Virus record (IMG/VR): IMGVR_UViG_3300044766_000040
Span: 1-24,322 of that record
DNA length: 24,322 nucleotides
Direction: 5' to 3' (one strand)
From: a virus
Part shown: in pieces, positions 13,866 through 21,458 of the stretch
How the letters are laid out: each line of letters begins with the position of its first letter
Numbering within the stretch: the stretch's first letter is position 1
Translations under genes and position numbers: made by a program
Notes under the pieces: model-generated
Told to the model about the DNA's origin: nothing
Databases searched by the model: none
What the model saw: the letters and a program-made list of their open reading frames with translations, nothing else

Positions 13866-14324
13866 TCATAGACCGCGTGTCTGGTGGCGGGAGGCGCGCT
13901 CGCGCGTGGAGCTGACGAGCTGCATGGCCGGGCCGCTGATGCGCTGGGTGGTGGGAACTTGGGGGAGCTCGATCCGGACCGAGCAGGCCGCGACCTGATC
14001 GAGGTACTTGAGGGCGTCCTCGTACTCCTTCCGGCGCTCCGGATTGATGAGCCCGGCCGGGACGCGGGAGCACGCATAGTAGCGCGCGAGGTTGAGACAG
14101 GCGTTGCGGCACTCCTTAGGGATGACTTCGCCGCTCGCCTCATCTCCGAGATAGTTGTTCAGGCAGCCGGCCACCTTGCTCCGCGTCAACTCGATCGCGT
14201 CGATGACGGCCTGAGGCACCGGATCCGCCTGCGCCGTGGCGAGGGCGGCCGACTGGATCGCCGTGTATTCGGCTCCGGCGAGGAGGCCCTTGAGATCAGT
14301 TTCGGTGAGGGTTATCCATGACAT
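13866..14324 (-). CDS. Head-tail adaptor, Mu gp36/DUF1320-like
   Basis: A 152-residue protein resembling the gp36 (DUF1320) family, whose members follow the capsid gene in Mu-like phages and are thought to connect portal and tail. The helical pattern fits: an opening WITLTETDLKGLLAG, then AVIDAIELTRSKVAGCLNNYLGDE, then IPKECRNACLNLARYYACS, then ERRKEYEDALKYLDQVAAC. A basic, disordered tail closes the protein. The start at 14324 has no Shine-Dalgarno site; the leader carries CCTCC instead. It lies 191 bases after the capsid gene, behind two hairpins, and is followed at six bases by the first gene of the glycan cassette. Family assignment rests on position and pattern rather than a strong motif. 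Confidence 0.68.
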   Translation of the reverse strand: MSWITLTETDLKGLLAGAEYTAIQSAALATAQADPVPQAVIDAIELTRSKVAGCLNNYLGDEASGEVIPKECRNACLNLARYYACSRVPAGLINPERRKEYEDALKYLDQVAACSVRIELPQVPTTQRISGPAMQLVSSTRERASRHQTRGL

Positions 14325-14362
14325 ATTGGTGGGAGGATTTCGGTGGGCGGGAGAGCTTCTTG

Positions 14363-14392
14363 GAGCCCGCCGGGGTTGAGTCCAGCGGGCTC
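14363..14392. repeat. Strong hairpin between capsid and adaptor genes
   Basis: GAGCCCGCCGG (14363-14373) pairs with CCAGCGGGCTC (14382-14392) with a single C:A mismatch, giving an 11-base stem and an 8-base loop. No T run follows on the minus strand, so it is not a typical intrinsic terminator. It sits 38 bases upstream of the adaptor gene start and could be an RNA stability or processing element that sets capsid expression apart from the genes below. Confidence 0.5.
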
Positions 14393-14416
14393 GGGGAAGC
14401 CGCCCCGGACCTAAAG

Positions 14417-14440
14417 AAGGCCCGAGGCGCTTCGCACCTT
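14417..14440 (-). terminator. Possible terminator hairpin after the capsid gene
   Basis: Read on the minus strand, AAGGTGCGA and TCGGGCCTT can pair (one G:G mismatch and one T-G wobble) around a 6-base loop, and the stem is followed by CTTTA. It lies about 75 bases after the stop of the capsid gene, in a 191-base gap. The U tract is short, so partial termination or an RNA end protecting the abundant capsid message is more likely than complete termination. Confidence 0.35.
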
Positions 14441-14515
14441 TTCACCATTCGGCTTGGGTACGGTTCCCATGACTAACACGCCTGCAAACCCACGCACTCT
14501 GAGCCCGGCAAAAGC

Positions 14516-15589
14516 TCAGGACGTGGAGGTGGTGGTGAACTTGCGGATGCCGAGGCTGGAGGTCAGGATCACGTTGGAGTAATGCTCCACCGAGATCTCG
14601 ACTTTCTTGGCGCTGATCTGGCGCATGTACACGTTCAGATCGAGCCCGCCCGTGGGCCGCGACTGCGAGGTGTCGGCCGAGAATACGTTGGGCGGCGGGC
14701 TGACGAAACGCTTGACGTTGGAGGGATCCTCGATGTCCTGACCGGCCTGCGCCGTGAACATGAGCACGAGGTTCCCGACCACCTGGCTCTTCAGGGCCTT
14801 GGTGGAGGCGTAGCGCTCCCGGCTGACGTAGCATGCATCCACGCCGAGCACCGGGGCGAGTTGCGCCGGGGTGAGGCCGGAGGTGGCGAACTTCGCGGCG
14901 TTGGCGTTTCCGCGCAGAGCGAGGAAGCGTTGGGCCCACGACGTATGACCGTAGCCGACCCGGTTGAACTGGAAGCCCTGCAAGTCGGCGGCCGTGACTG
15001 CCTCCTGCACCACGTCGGAGTCCGGATCGCTCGAAGCGTTCCAGTTCTTGGCGGTGTTGGTGGCGGCGGCGGCGAGGATCGCGATGGAGCGGTAAAGCTC
15101 ATTGCGGAGCAGCCGGCGGATGATCTTCGCAACGAAGCGATTCTCCCAGCCCGGCATCTGGAGCGGGACCTGATCGAGGTCCACGATCATCATCAGGCCC
15201 TTGTTCAGGGTCTTCCCGGTGACGTCGATACCGGTGTACTCGATCCGCTTGAAGTCCGCGCCGATCGCGCGGATGTCATCGGTCTCCTGGTAGAACTCCT
15301 CGGCGTTGTCCCACTTCTTCCATTCAAACAACCGGCCGGGGACGATCACCTTGGGGGAGAAGAACTCCAGCGCACCTTCGATGTCGTTGGGGTCCTTGTA
15401 GCCGACGGCGTACGTGGTCAGCGGCTCGCTGAACATGGCTTCCGTGAACCGGGAGTCATCGTTGCCTAGGGCGTAGATCTGCCCCGGCAGCGCTTCGCTG
15501 GCCATGGACGGGGCGGCGGCGCTCGGCTGATAGCCGAGGCTGTTGGCGAGCGCCGTGACGGCGCGCATATCAATCAAAGAGTTTTTCAT
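14516..15589 (-). CDS. Major capsid protein
   Basis: A 357-residue protein that fits a HK97-fold major capsid protein by length, position and pattern. It follows the protease/scaffold and decoration genes and precedes the gp36-like adaptor. The N-terminal part contains an extended segment (LEFFSPKVIVPGRLFEWKKW) and a helix with acidic residues (AEEFYQETDDIRAIGADF). The middle has a helix rich in basic residues (FVAKIIRRLLRNELYRSIAI), like the spine helix. The C-terminal half has PAQLAPVLGVDACYVSRE and a β-rich end with HYSNVILTSSLGIRKF. The start at 15589 lies 64 bases behind the upstream stop, the longest gap inside the head module, and has an A-rich leader without a close Shine-Dalgarno site. 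Two hairpins follow the gene. Confidence 0.85.
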   Translation of the reverse strand: MKNSLIDMRAVTALANSLGYQPSAAAPSMASEALPGQIYALGNDDSRFTEAMFSEPLTTYAVGYKDPNDIEGALEFFSPKVIVPGRLFEWKKWDNAEEFYQETDDIRAIGADFKRIEYTGIDVTGKTLNKGLMMIVDLDQVPLQMPGWENRFVAKIIRRLLRNELYRSIAILAAAATNTAKNWNASSDPDSDVVQEAVTAADLQGFQFNRVGYGHTSWAQRFLALRGNANAAKFATSGLTPAQLAPVLGVDACYVSRERYASTKALKSQVVGNLVLMFTAQAGQDIEDPSNVKRFVSPPPNVFSADTSQSRPTGGLDLNVYMRQISAKKVEISVEHYSNVILTSSLGIRKFTTTSTS

Positions 15590-15653
15590 CTGATTTGGGA
15601 TTCGAGAGTTTTTGTTCTGGGTTTTCGGATCTCTGTGAGATGGTTCCTCCGGG
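15590..15653 (-). promoter_or_regulatory. A-rich leader of the major capsid gene
   Basis: This 64-base gap carries CCAGAACAAAAACTC (15606-15620) on the minus strand and ends in AAATCAG before ATGAAAAACTC. A GGAGG sits more than 50 bases away, directly after the upstream stop, too far to serve this start. No -35/-10 pair was seen. Similar leaders precede genes starting at 7646 and 732. Confidence 0.4.
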
Positions 15654-16148
15654 TTAGCTGGTCACGGTGACCTGATAGGGCAGTACGGGAGTGACCTCGA
15701 AGTCATCCCCGATTGCGGCCGCCGACTCGGCGATGCCGACAACCCAATAGACGCCGCCCGCCGTGGGCAGAGGCTTGACGAGCCCGCCCGCCATCGGGAC
15801 GAGCTTCTGGCCGAAGGTGATGATCGCTCCGGCCATCATCTTATCGGTGCCTGCGCCGAGGCCGAGAATGCGGGCCTCAACGTAGTCGCCGATCGCGGTA
15901 GCCGCGTCGCGCAGGAGATATTTCGGGGTGTCGCTCAGGCCGCACACGGCAACGGTGGAGCCGGCGGCCCCCACGCCCACCTTGCCCAGCAAGAAGCGGG
16001 TTGCGATGACGGCATCAACCGCCTTGGACACTATGCCATGCTCGTGCACGCCCGGGCCGAAATTGGCCAGGAGAACGCGCGACGGCGTGAACATCTTCTC
16101 GACGCGCTGGAGGAGAAGGTGGAGAGAGAACAGAATGAAGGTTTTCAT
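15654..16148 (-). CDS. Putative capsid decoration protein
   Basis: A 164-residue protein between protease and major capsid genes, the usual place for a head decoration or stabilising protein. The body, from about residue 40, is rich in Gly, Ala and Val, and β-strand patterns such as STVAVCGLSDTPKYLLRD and AGAIITFGQKLVPMAGG suggest a small β-fold similar to DUF2190-like decoration proteins. That is only a weak family match. The start is uncertain. I use the ATG at 16148, which opens with ATGAAAAC like many genes here and lies behind an A-rich leader. A TTG at 16157 and an ATG at 16094 (MFTPSRVLL) are alternatives; the first 18 residues are hydrophobic and unlike a decoration protein, which favours 16094 on protein grounds. 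Confidence 0.6.
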   Translation of the reverse strand: MKTFILFSLHLLLQRVEKMFTPSRVLLANFGPGVHEHGIVSKAVDAVIATRFLLGKVGVGAAGSTVAVCGLSDTPKYLLRDAATAIGDYVEARILGLGAGTDKMMAGAIITFGQKLVPMAGGLVKPLPTAGGVYWVVGIAESAAAIGDDFEVTPVLPYQVTVTS

Positions 16149-16209
16149 TTGGTTCAAGTTTATCTGAGTTGTTTGGTTTGGGACTGATGGATGGTTTCGA
16201 ACAGAGGGG

Positions 16210-17580
16210 TTATTTCTTGCCGCCCTTCTCCTTCTTGTAGGGGAGGTCTGGCTCCTTCATGCCCTCGAAGATCGCGGCGTTGGCGGGATCGGTGGCGACG
16301 TTGGCATACGCCGTCGTGTAGTCCTCGCCCTCCTTCTCCTTCATGCGGGCCGCGACGAGATCCTGAATCTTGGCGGAGCGGTTGGGCGTCGGAGTCGTTT
16401 CGACCTTCTGGTTGCCGAGCGCGGTGAGGGCCTTGCCCTCTGTGCTGAGGAGGGGCTTGCCCTCGGCGACGGTCTTGGTGTCGGCGTCGAATGTCTTCAA
16501 GTCGGCCGCGTTGCAGAGGCGCTCGATCACCACCGGCACATCGGCCGCCCGGATCTTCCCGGCCGTCATCGCGGCGTTGGCAAAGCGCGTGGCGTGGGCC
16601 TTGCGCTCGGCCTTGGTGGCCGCCTCGGCGTTGGCCAGAGCGGTCCGGGCCGTGTCGCGCTCGGCCGTGAGCGTGGTGGCCGTGGCCGTCGCGGTCGTGA
16701 CGGCCGAGTTGGCCGTTGCGATCGCCGTTTTGGAGGCGGCGAGCTCAGTGAGGGCCGTCTCCAGCTTGGCCTTGTCGTCGAGCTTCGCGTTGGCGAGCAC
16801 GGCGAGGAGGGCCGCGTTGGCGGCAGCGGCGGGGGCGGCCTTCGCGGCGTCGGCGGTCTTCTTCTGAAGATCCCCGATGCAGGTCTGGACCGCGTTGGCG
16901 AGCTCGGTATCACCCGCCTGAGCGGTGACGTTGGTGCCGAGTGCGGCGAGGATCTGGATGAGCAGATCACGTTCTTTATTCATAGGATTATCATGGGTCT
17001 GAGTTGCGGTTGCGGAGTTCATGAGGCTCGGTCCGGGAATGTTGCCCTTATCCACGAGCCCAACGGATAAAAGGCGAAAAGGGGAGACGATCGGCCGGCC
17101 GTCGGCCGTAAGGGCGGCGAGCGGCTTGCACCACCAGTAGGGCGAGAGCCGGTCCCGGCCGCCCGTGACGAGGTCCGCCCCATTGGGCGTGAGGACGGGC
17201 TGGCCGTAGAGGCCGTCCTCCCGGGCCTCCAGCTTGGCCCACGTGCCCTTGACCTCCGTGTCGGGGAAAATCTTTTCGAAGCCCGGGACGTCCGGGTGGC
17301 CGTTGAAGATGGGGAGCCCCGTGATCGCCCGCTTGACGCGGCCCCACGTCGAGTTGTAGGCCGCGACGATGTTGTCGGCCGCTGCGCGGTCGAAGCGCTG
17401 GAGCAGGGGCTTTCCCGCATTCGGTTGGCCCGGCGGCGGCCCGGGGTGCGGGTGGTCGCCATACTTCGCGATCAGCGCCCAGCCGCCCGCGTCTGCCGAG
17501 GCGAGCGCGTTGGCGATGCTCGGAAAATCCTCGATGTCGAAGGACGCGAGGCAGAGTTTCAGATTGTCGTTCTCGTTCAT
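16210..17580 (-). CDS. Head maturation protease/scaffold, Mu gpI type
   Basis: A 456-residue protein that fits the Mu I family, in which an N-terminal protease is fused to a C-terminal scaffold that supports capsid assembly and is then degraded. The N-terminal 190 residues contain the pattern ITGLPIFNGHPDVPGF (H95) and PFRLLSVGLVDKGNIPG (S172), with RLSPYWW between them; His and Ser are the likely catalytic residues. From about 195 to 360 the protein is a long Ala/Thr/Lys/Glu-rich helix, probably coiled coil, as expected of a scaffold. The C-terminus ends in a lysine-rich tail. M200 (16983) starts the scaffold part and could serve as an internal start, as Mu gene Z does in I, although no ribosome site is visible there. 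Confidence 0.82.
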   Translation of the reverse strand: MNENDNLKLCLASFDIEDFPSIANALASADAGGWALIAKYGDHPHPGPPPGQPNAGKPLLQRFDRAAADNIVAAYNSTWGRVKRAITGLPIFNGHPDVPGFEKIFPDTEVKGTWAKLEAREDGLYGQPVLTPNGADLVTGGRDRLSPYWWCKPLAALTADGRPIVSPFRLLSVGLVDKGNIPGPSLMNSATATQTHDNPMNKERDLLIQILAALGTNVTAQAGDTELANAVQTCIGDLQKKTADAAKAAPAAAANAALLAVLANAKLDDKAKLETALTELAASKTAIATANSAVTTATATATTLTAERDTARTALANAEAATKAERKAHATRFANAAMTAGKIRAADVPVVIERLCNAADLKTFDADTKTVAEGKPLLSTEGKALTALGNQKVETTPTPNRSAKIQDLVAARMKEKEGEDYTTAYANVATDPANAAIFEGMKEPDLPYKKEKGGKK

Positions 17581-17595
17581 GGCGGGGGCGGGGGT

Positions 17596-19308
17596 TCAGG
17601 GTTTCACGGCCTCGCCCTTCGCGAGCGGCTCCTCGGTGGGATCGGCCGTGTGGAGGAAGGCCTGTTGCTGGTGATGGGAGGCGAGCGCCGCGTGGTGAAC
17701 GGCCACATCCGGCTTGGTCCCCGGGGCCTCGGAGGCGTCCTTGTGGGCGCGGGCCGCCTTGAGGTGGGCGAGGGCCGCCGCGTCGTGATCCTTGGGCTTG
17801 CCGGTCTCGAAGGCTTGGGCGCTCGCGTCGTGGGCCTCGGAGGAAGCGCCGTGCGCCTCGGCCGAGCAGTTGCACTGCTCCGGCTCGGGCTCCGGCGCGT
17901 TGGAGATCCGGACGGGGCGGGGGAAGGGGGCGCTGTTGTGGACGGCCGGGGTGCCGGCGCGGCGGTGGAAGTCGGCGAGCCCCTTGTGCATCGAGGCGAG
18001 GTTGGAGTGCTTGCTGAGGTCGGGGCCTCCGCCGCCCCGGTGGAAGGTGTCCTGATGCTGCTTGGCGGCCTCGTCGTGCGCGGCGGCAGCGGCGGAGTGG
18101 TCCTCGGGCTTGCCGGAGCGGTGGGCCTGAGCGGAGGCGCGATGCGCGGCCATGGAGGACTTATTCGCCCCGCGCGCGTCCGGGTCCGGGCCGCCGTCTG
18201 GGGTCCAATTGCCCCGCTCGGCCCGGCTCTGCCCGGGATCGAAGTTGGGCATCATCGCCGCCTCGATTGAGGGGGCGGAGTTGGGATGGCGTCCGGGCAG
18301 GTAATCCTTCAGCACCATCGAGAGCTTTGCGGCGCGGTCCCGGTGAATGTCGGCGCTCTTGATATGGAGGATGGCGCGCTCCGTGTGGTAGTCTCGGTCG
18401 AGGCCGTCGGAGTGCTTGGCGGCCGTGAGGTGGGCGATGGCGGCGTCGCGGTGGTGGCCCTCGGCGACAATGTGATCCTCCTGTTGCCCGTCCTGCCGAG
18501 CGACTTTGTCGGATACTTTCGCCCGCGCGCTCGCCTGTGAAGCAGCATGGGCAGCCTCGGCATATTGGTTGCCGTGGAACTCATGTCCGGGTAAGTCACC
18601 GTTGACCAGAGCGGAGTCGAGCGCGGCGTTCGCCTTGCCATCAGGCTCTTTCACGCTCCCGCCCATCTTCTCATAGATCGTAGCGACGACTGGCCAGTAG
18701 GCCTCGTCATCGAGCGAGTAAGTCTTGGACGCAGCTTCCTTTGCCTTGTCCCACACGTCCTCGTCTTCCACCCAGCCCGCTGGGTTCTTTCCCTTCTTGA
18801 ACTGCGCGTGGGCGAGCGCCCCGAGATGGATCGAGCGGCCGGTGAGCTTCTCGCCCTTGACGGGCGTCGTGAAGTTGGTCTCGGAGAGGCGCGAGGCTCC
18901 GACGGTGCCGGAGTCGGTGAGCTCGGTGTTGCCCAAGAGGGCGGATTCGAGCGAGGGAGGAGCTTTCATGGAGGAGTTGGAGAGATTGTGCTTGACGGGA
19001 TGAATGAGATTGGACCGAAAGATATGGGTGACGTGGGCAATGGGTGCCTTCGACTCATCAGTCAACACTTTGCCTGAGCCCGCAGCGCCCAGCTGGTAAC
19101 GGCTCTCGTAGGTCAGATTCTTTAGCCCCACCTTTAGGACCTTCACCGCGCTGCCCCCATAAGAAATGCCGGGTGCGTCGAGCCGCACGTGATCTCCAGC
19201 TCGGATCTCGGAGGCGCTCAGCTCTGGCCCCGTCGTCCACTGATTGCCGTGGAAGTCGTGACCGGGAAGGTCACCGTTGGCTACTAGAATGGCGAAGTCC
19301 AAAGTCAT
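17596..19308 (-). CDS. Large His/Ala-rich repeat protein with two GHxFHGNQ motifs
   Basis: A 570-residue protein of unknown function in the head module. It begins with the motif NGDLPGHDFHGNQW (11-24), repeated almost exactly at 236-249 as NGDLPGHEFHGNQY. A third, related sequence, FDPGQSRAERGNWTPDGG (356-373), resembles the ERGRWT motif seen in many phage minor head proteins. Residues 201-217 (DEAYWPVVATIYEKMGG) resemble a segment found in other phage structural proteins. The part after 250 consists of three long helical repeats rich in Ala and His (about 251-330, 386-451 and 484-554). Each contains a core of the form GKPxDHxAAAxAHxxAAxxH, or a diverged version in the first copy. There is no signal peptide. 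Its place between portal and protease suggests a virion or assembly protein. The functional call is open. Confidence 0.72.
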   Translation of the reverse strand: MTLDFAILVANGDLPGHDFHGNQWTTGPELSASEIRAGDHVRLDAPGISYGGSAVKVLKVGLKNLTYESRYQLGAAGSGKVLTDESKAPIAHVTHIFRSNLIHPVKHNLSNSSMKAPPSLESALLGNTELTDSGTVGASRLSETNFTTPVKGEKLTGRSIHLGALAHAQFKKGKNPAGWVEDEDVWDKAKEAASKTYSLDDEAYWPVVATIYEKMGGSVKEPDGKANAALDSALVNGDLPGHEFHGNQYAEAAHAASQASARAKVSDKVARQDGQQEDHIVAEGHHRDAAIAHLTAAKHSDGLDRDYHTERAILHIKSADIHRDRAAKLSMVLKDYLPGRHPNSAPSIEAAMMPNFDPGQSRAERGNWTPDGGPDPDARGANKSSMAAHRASAQAHRSGKPEDHSAAAAAHDEAAKQHQDTFHRGGGGPDLSKHSNLASMHKGLADFHRRAGTPAVHNSAPFPRPVRISNAPEPEPEQCNCSAEAHGASSEAHDASAQAFETGKPKDHDAAALAHLKAARAHKDASEAPGTKPDVAVHHAALASHHQQQAFLHTADPTEEPLAKGEAVKP

Positions 19309-19314
19309 GGGGCG

Positions 19315-21153
19315 TCAGTTCTGGTCGTGGAAGGTGCGCCCCGTGCGGGCGGCCGAAGCCTCGGCGGCGCTCGACACGAGCGCCGAGCCGAAGACCTCTT
19401 CCAGCGCGTTCGCCAGCGCCGGGTCCGACGCGATCCGCCGGTACCATCGCGGGAGGTCTGCCTGGAGCTTCATCAGAGCGGCTTTGCGGGCCGTATCGTC
19501 CGCCATCGCCCCCACCTCCCGAAGCTGGCTGAGCAGGGGCTCCAGCGCCCCGCGCTGGGCATTCAAGAGCCGCTCCAGCGCCGTGGCGCGGAAGACGGCT
19601 AGCTTGCCCGCCATGCGCGCGTCGTGCCTAAGGAGGGCCGGCGTGACGCCCCCGCGCGCGAGCGCGTTGGCGACGGCCTGCTTCTCGGCGGCGGCCTCGG
19701 GGGATCCGGGGGCGGCTTTGCCCTTCGCCTCGTCAGCGGCGGCCGTCTCCTCCGGGTTGCTGCCTCCACCAAACGGCGCGGCCGGCGCGGGCGCGGTCAG
19801 GAGCTCCTCCTCGTCGCCGGGCTTCGGCACGCCGAGCTCCTCGCGGGCGTAGTCCTGCCCCACCTCGACGCCGTTGGAGACGAGGAAGGTGAGCTTGGCG
19901 ATCGTGTCGGTGGTCTGCTTGGTGTCCGGTATGATGACGCGCGCGTGCGCGAAACACACTGGATCGTTGAAGAGCCATGAAATTACGAGCTCGTCTATCC
20001 GGCGCAGGTTCTCCGTGATCAGCGCCGCATCGTCCTCCTCGATCAACGCCGTCTCATCGCCCTGAAGGGACGCGCCCCGGCCCTGCGACGCCTTGCCGGA
20101 GGAAATGGTCGCGAGGTCCGCCCCGCGCACCAGCGTCGCGATCGCCTTGTCCATGTACTGCGCGAGGGGCTCGAAGACCGTGTTGTTGCCGGTGGCGCTG
20201 GTCGGCTGGATGAGGGTGATTTCGTTCTCGACGTTGGTCACGGCGGACCAGTGCTGCGCGAACGCGGCGAGGTCCGTTACCATCTGGTTCCAGCCCGGGC
20301 TCCCATACGCCGCCTTCGTCTTCCCGATCAGGCCCGGCGTCCCGAAGCGCTCCGAGAAGCTCATCCAATCCTTCAGCGACATCCACTTCATCATGTAGGC
20401 CACGGCGATCGGTTCGCAGAGGCCGTCTCCGACCGTCACCAGCCACTGCTTCGGGTCCATCTCCTCGCCCATGATCGTGCCGAAGTACCGCTTGTTGAAG
20501 CGGAGGTGGCCGACGCTCGACTCGAAGAACTGGAGCGGCACATAGTTGAAGTCCGCCGTCAGGCGCATCTCGCCCGTGATCGGGTCCACCATCGGCCGCC
20601 AAACGATCTCGTGCACGGCGTAGCGGAAATAGACCGCCTCCATCATCTGCTCCACCAGCAGGCGCGCCCCGCCCTGCTGGTCTTGTTCCAGTACGTTCCG
20701 GGCGTGCAAGTGGTCGTAGAACCAAGTCAGGGCCGCCTTGTGCTCCGCGGCGCGGGCCTTGATCTTGGGGTCCTGAAGCTCGTCGGTGATGATGATCTTG
20801 ATGCCGTGGCGCGCGACGCCCTTCTCGCGCTTGCGGGTGCAGACCTGCACGACCGGATCGCGCCGCTTGATCGCGTCTGCCATCAGGGCGAACTCCCGCA
20901 GGTACCCGTTCTGAAATATGTCCATGATCCGGGACAGGTACTCGGGCGACAGCTGGCGGATCGGGTTGTAGCGGCTCCGCTTCGCGTACATCGCCACGAA
21001 GGCCGAGACGTTGGGGCTCACGACGCCCGCCACGTTCGCGAGGCCGCCCCGGCGGGGCTGCTCGGCGCGGGTGAGCTCGGAGCCGGGCGCGACGAGCTGT
21101 GCGCCGGCGTCCTTCGGTTTGCGGGTGGGGGTCTTACGGGGATGGGAGGTCAT
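19315..21153 (-). CDS. Portal protein, Mu gp29/DUF935 type
   Basis: A 612-residue portal, the ring at one head vertex through which DNA enters and to which the tail attaches. The N-terminal part has the DUF935 pattern: YNPIRQLSPEYLSRIMDIF, then LREFALMADAIKRRDP at 85-100 before a cluster of basic residues. It continues with a helical segment ending in AVHEIVWRPM and the signature LCEPIAVAYMMKWMSLKDWM followed by ERFGTPGLIGK. The body runs to about residue 450. The remaining part is Ala/Pro-rich and then helical, giving a product about 100 residues longer than Mu gp29. The start at 21153 overlaps the upstream stop as ATGA. Six bases separate its stop from the next start. Confidence 0.9.
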   Translation of the reverse strand: MTSHPRKTPTRKPKDAGAQLVAPGSELTRAEQPRRGGLANVAGVVSPNVSAFVAMYAKRSRYNPIRQLSPEYLSRIMDIFQNGYLREFALMADAIKRRDPVVQVCTRKREKGVARHGIKIIITDELQDPKIKARAAEHKAALTWFYDHLHARNVLEQDQQGGARLLVEQMMEAVYFRYAVHEIVWRPMVDPITGEMRLTADFNYVPLQFFESSVGHLRFNKRYFGTIMGEEMDPKQWLVTVGDGLCEPIAVAYMMKWMSLKDWMSFSERFGTPGLIGKTKAAYGSPGWNQMVTDLAAFAQHWSAVTNVENEITLIQPTSATGNNTVFEPLAQYMDKAIATLVRGADLATISSGKASQGRGASLQGDETALIEEDDAALITENLRRIDELVISWLFNDPVCFAHARVIIPDTKQTTDTIAKLTFLVSNGVEVGQDYAREELGVPKPGDEEELLTAPAPAAPFGGGSNPEETAAADEAKGKAAPGSPEAAAEKQAVANALARGGVTPALLRHDARMAGKLAVFRATALERLLNAQRGALEPLLSQLREVGAMADDTARKAALMKLQADLPRWYRRIASDPALANALEEVFGSALVSSAAEASAARTGRTFHDQN

Positions 21154-21458
21154 TTGTGATGCCGTCGGATTTCAAGCCACATCAGGAAGAGACAGAAAAA
21201 GAATGTCATGCCGGATCCTAAGCACAGCCACATGTCAGTCTTCAAGAAGTCCGCGCCGTGGAGCCGCGACTCATAGACCACCGCCCGCTCCCAGAACTCG
21301 ACCCCCAGCACGAGCACCACGGTCTCGATCGTCGTCAGGCGCACCTTCGCCGACGGCGGAACCACGAGAGGGCACTCCGCGAGCGGCGTGGACTCCGTTG
21401 GCAAGAACGGGCAGCGCAGGGGCTGCTTGGTGGGCGGAGGTGGGATTAGTTTCTTCAT
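21150..21458 (-). CDS. Small membrane protein between large terminase and portal
   Basis: A 102-residue protein of unknown function. The N-terminus is Pro-rich (MKKLIPPPPTKQP). The middle is hydrophobic and may contain a first, weaker membrane helix around 42-56 (TTIETVVLVLGVEFW). Residues 76-95 form a clear membrane helix (MWLCLGSGMTFFFCLFLMWL), followed by a short basic end (EIRRHHK) that suggests a cytoplasmic C-terminus. It is joined by ATGA overlaps to the large terminase on one side and to the portal gene on the other, which strongly supports it being translated. A membrane protein here is unusual. It could help assemble proheads at the membrane or act in lysis or exclusion, but nothing in the sequence decides this. 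Confidence 0.7.
   Translation of the reverse strand: MKKLIPPPPTKQPLRCPFLPTESTPLAECPLVVPPSAKVRLTTIETVVLVLGVEFWERAVVYESRLHGADFLKTDMWLCLGSGMTFFFCLFLMWLEIRRHHK

Noticed and set aside
16983-17019. Separate gene boundary at the protease/scaffold junction
   Set aside because: The frame is continuous; a nested start is possible but a split gene is not supported.
17296-18270. 324-codon plus-strand open frame
   Set aside because: Gly/Val/Arg-rich product opposite the protease and repeat-protein genes, no motif, no leader.
20251-21159. 302-codon plus-strand open frame
   Set aside because: Opposite the portal gene; His/Arg/Leu-rich product typical of an antisense shadow.
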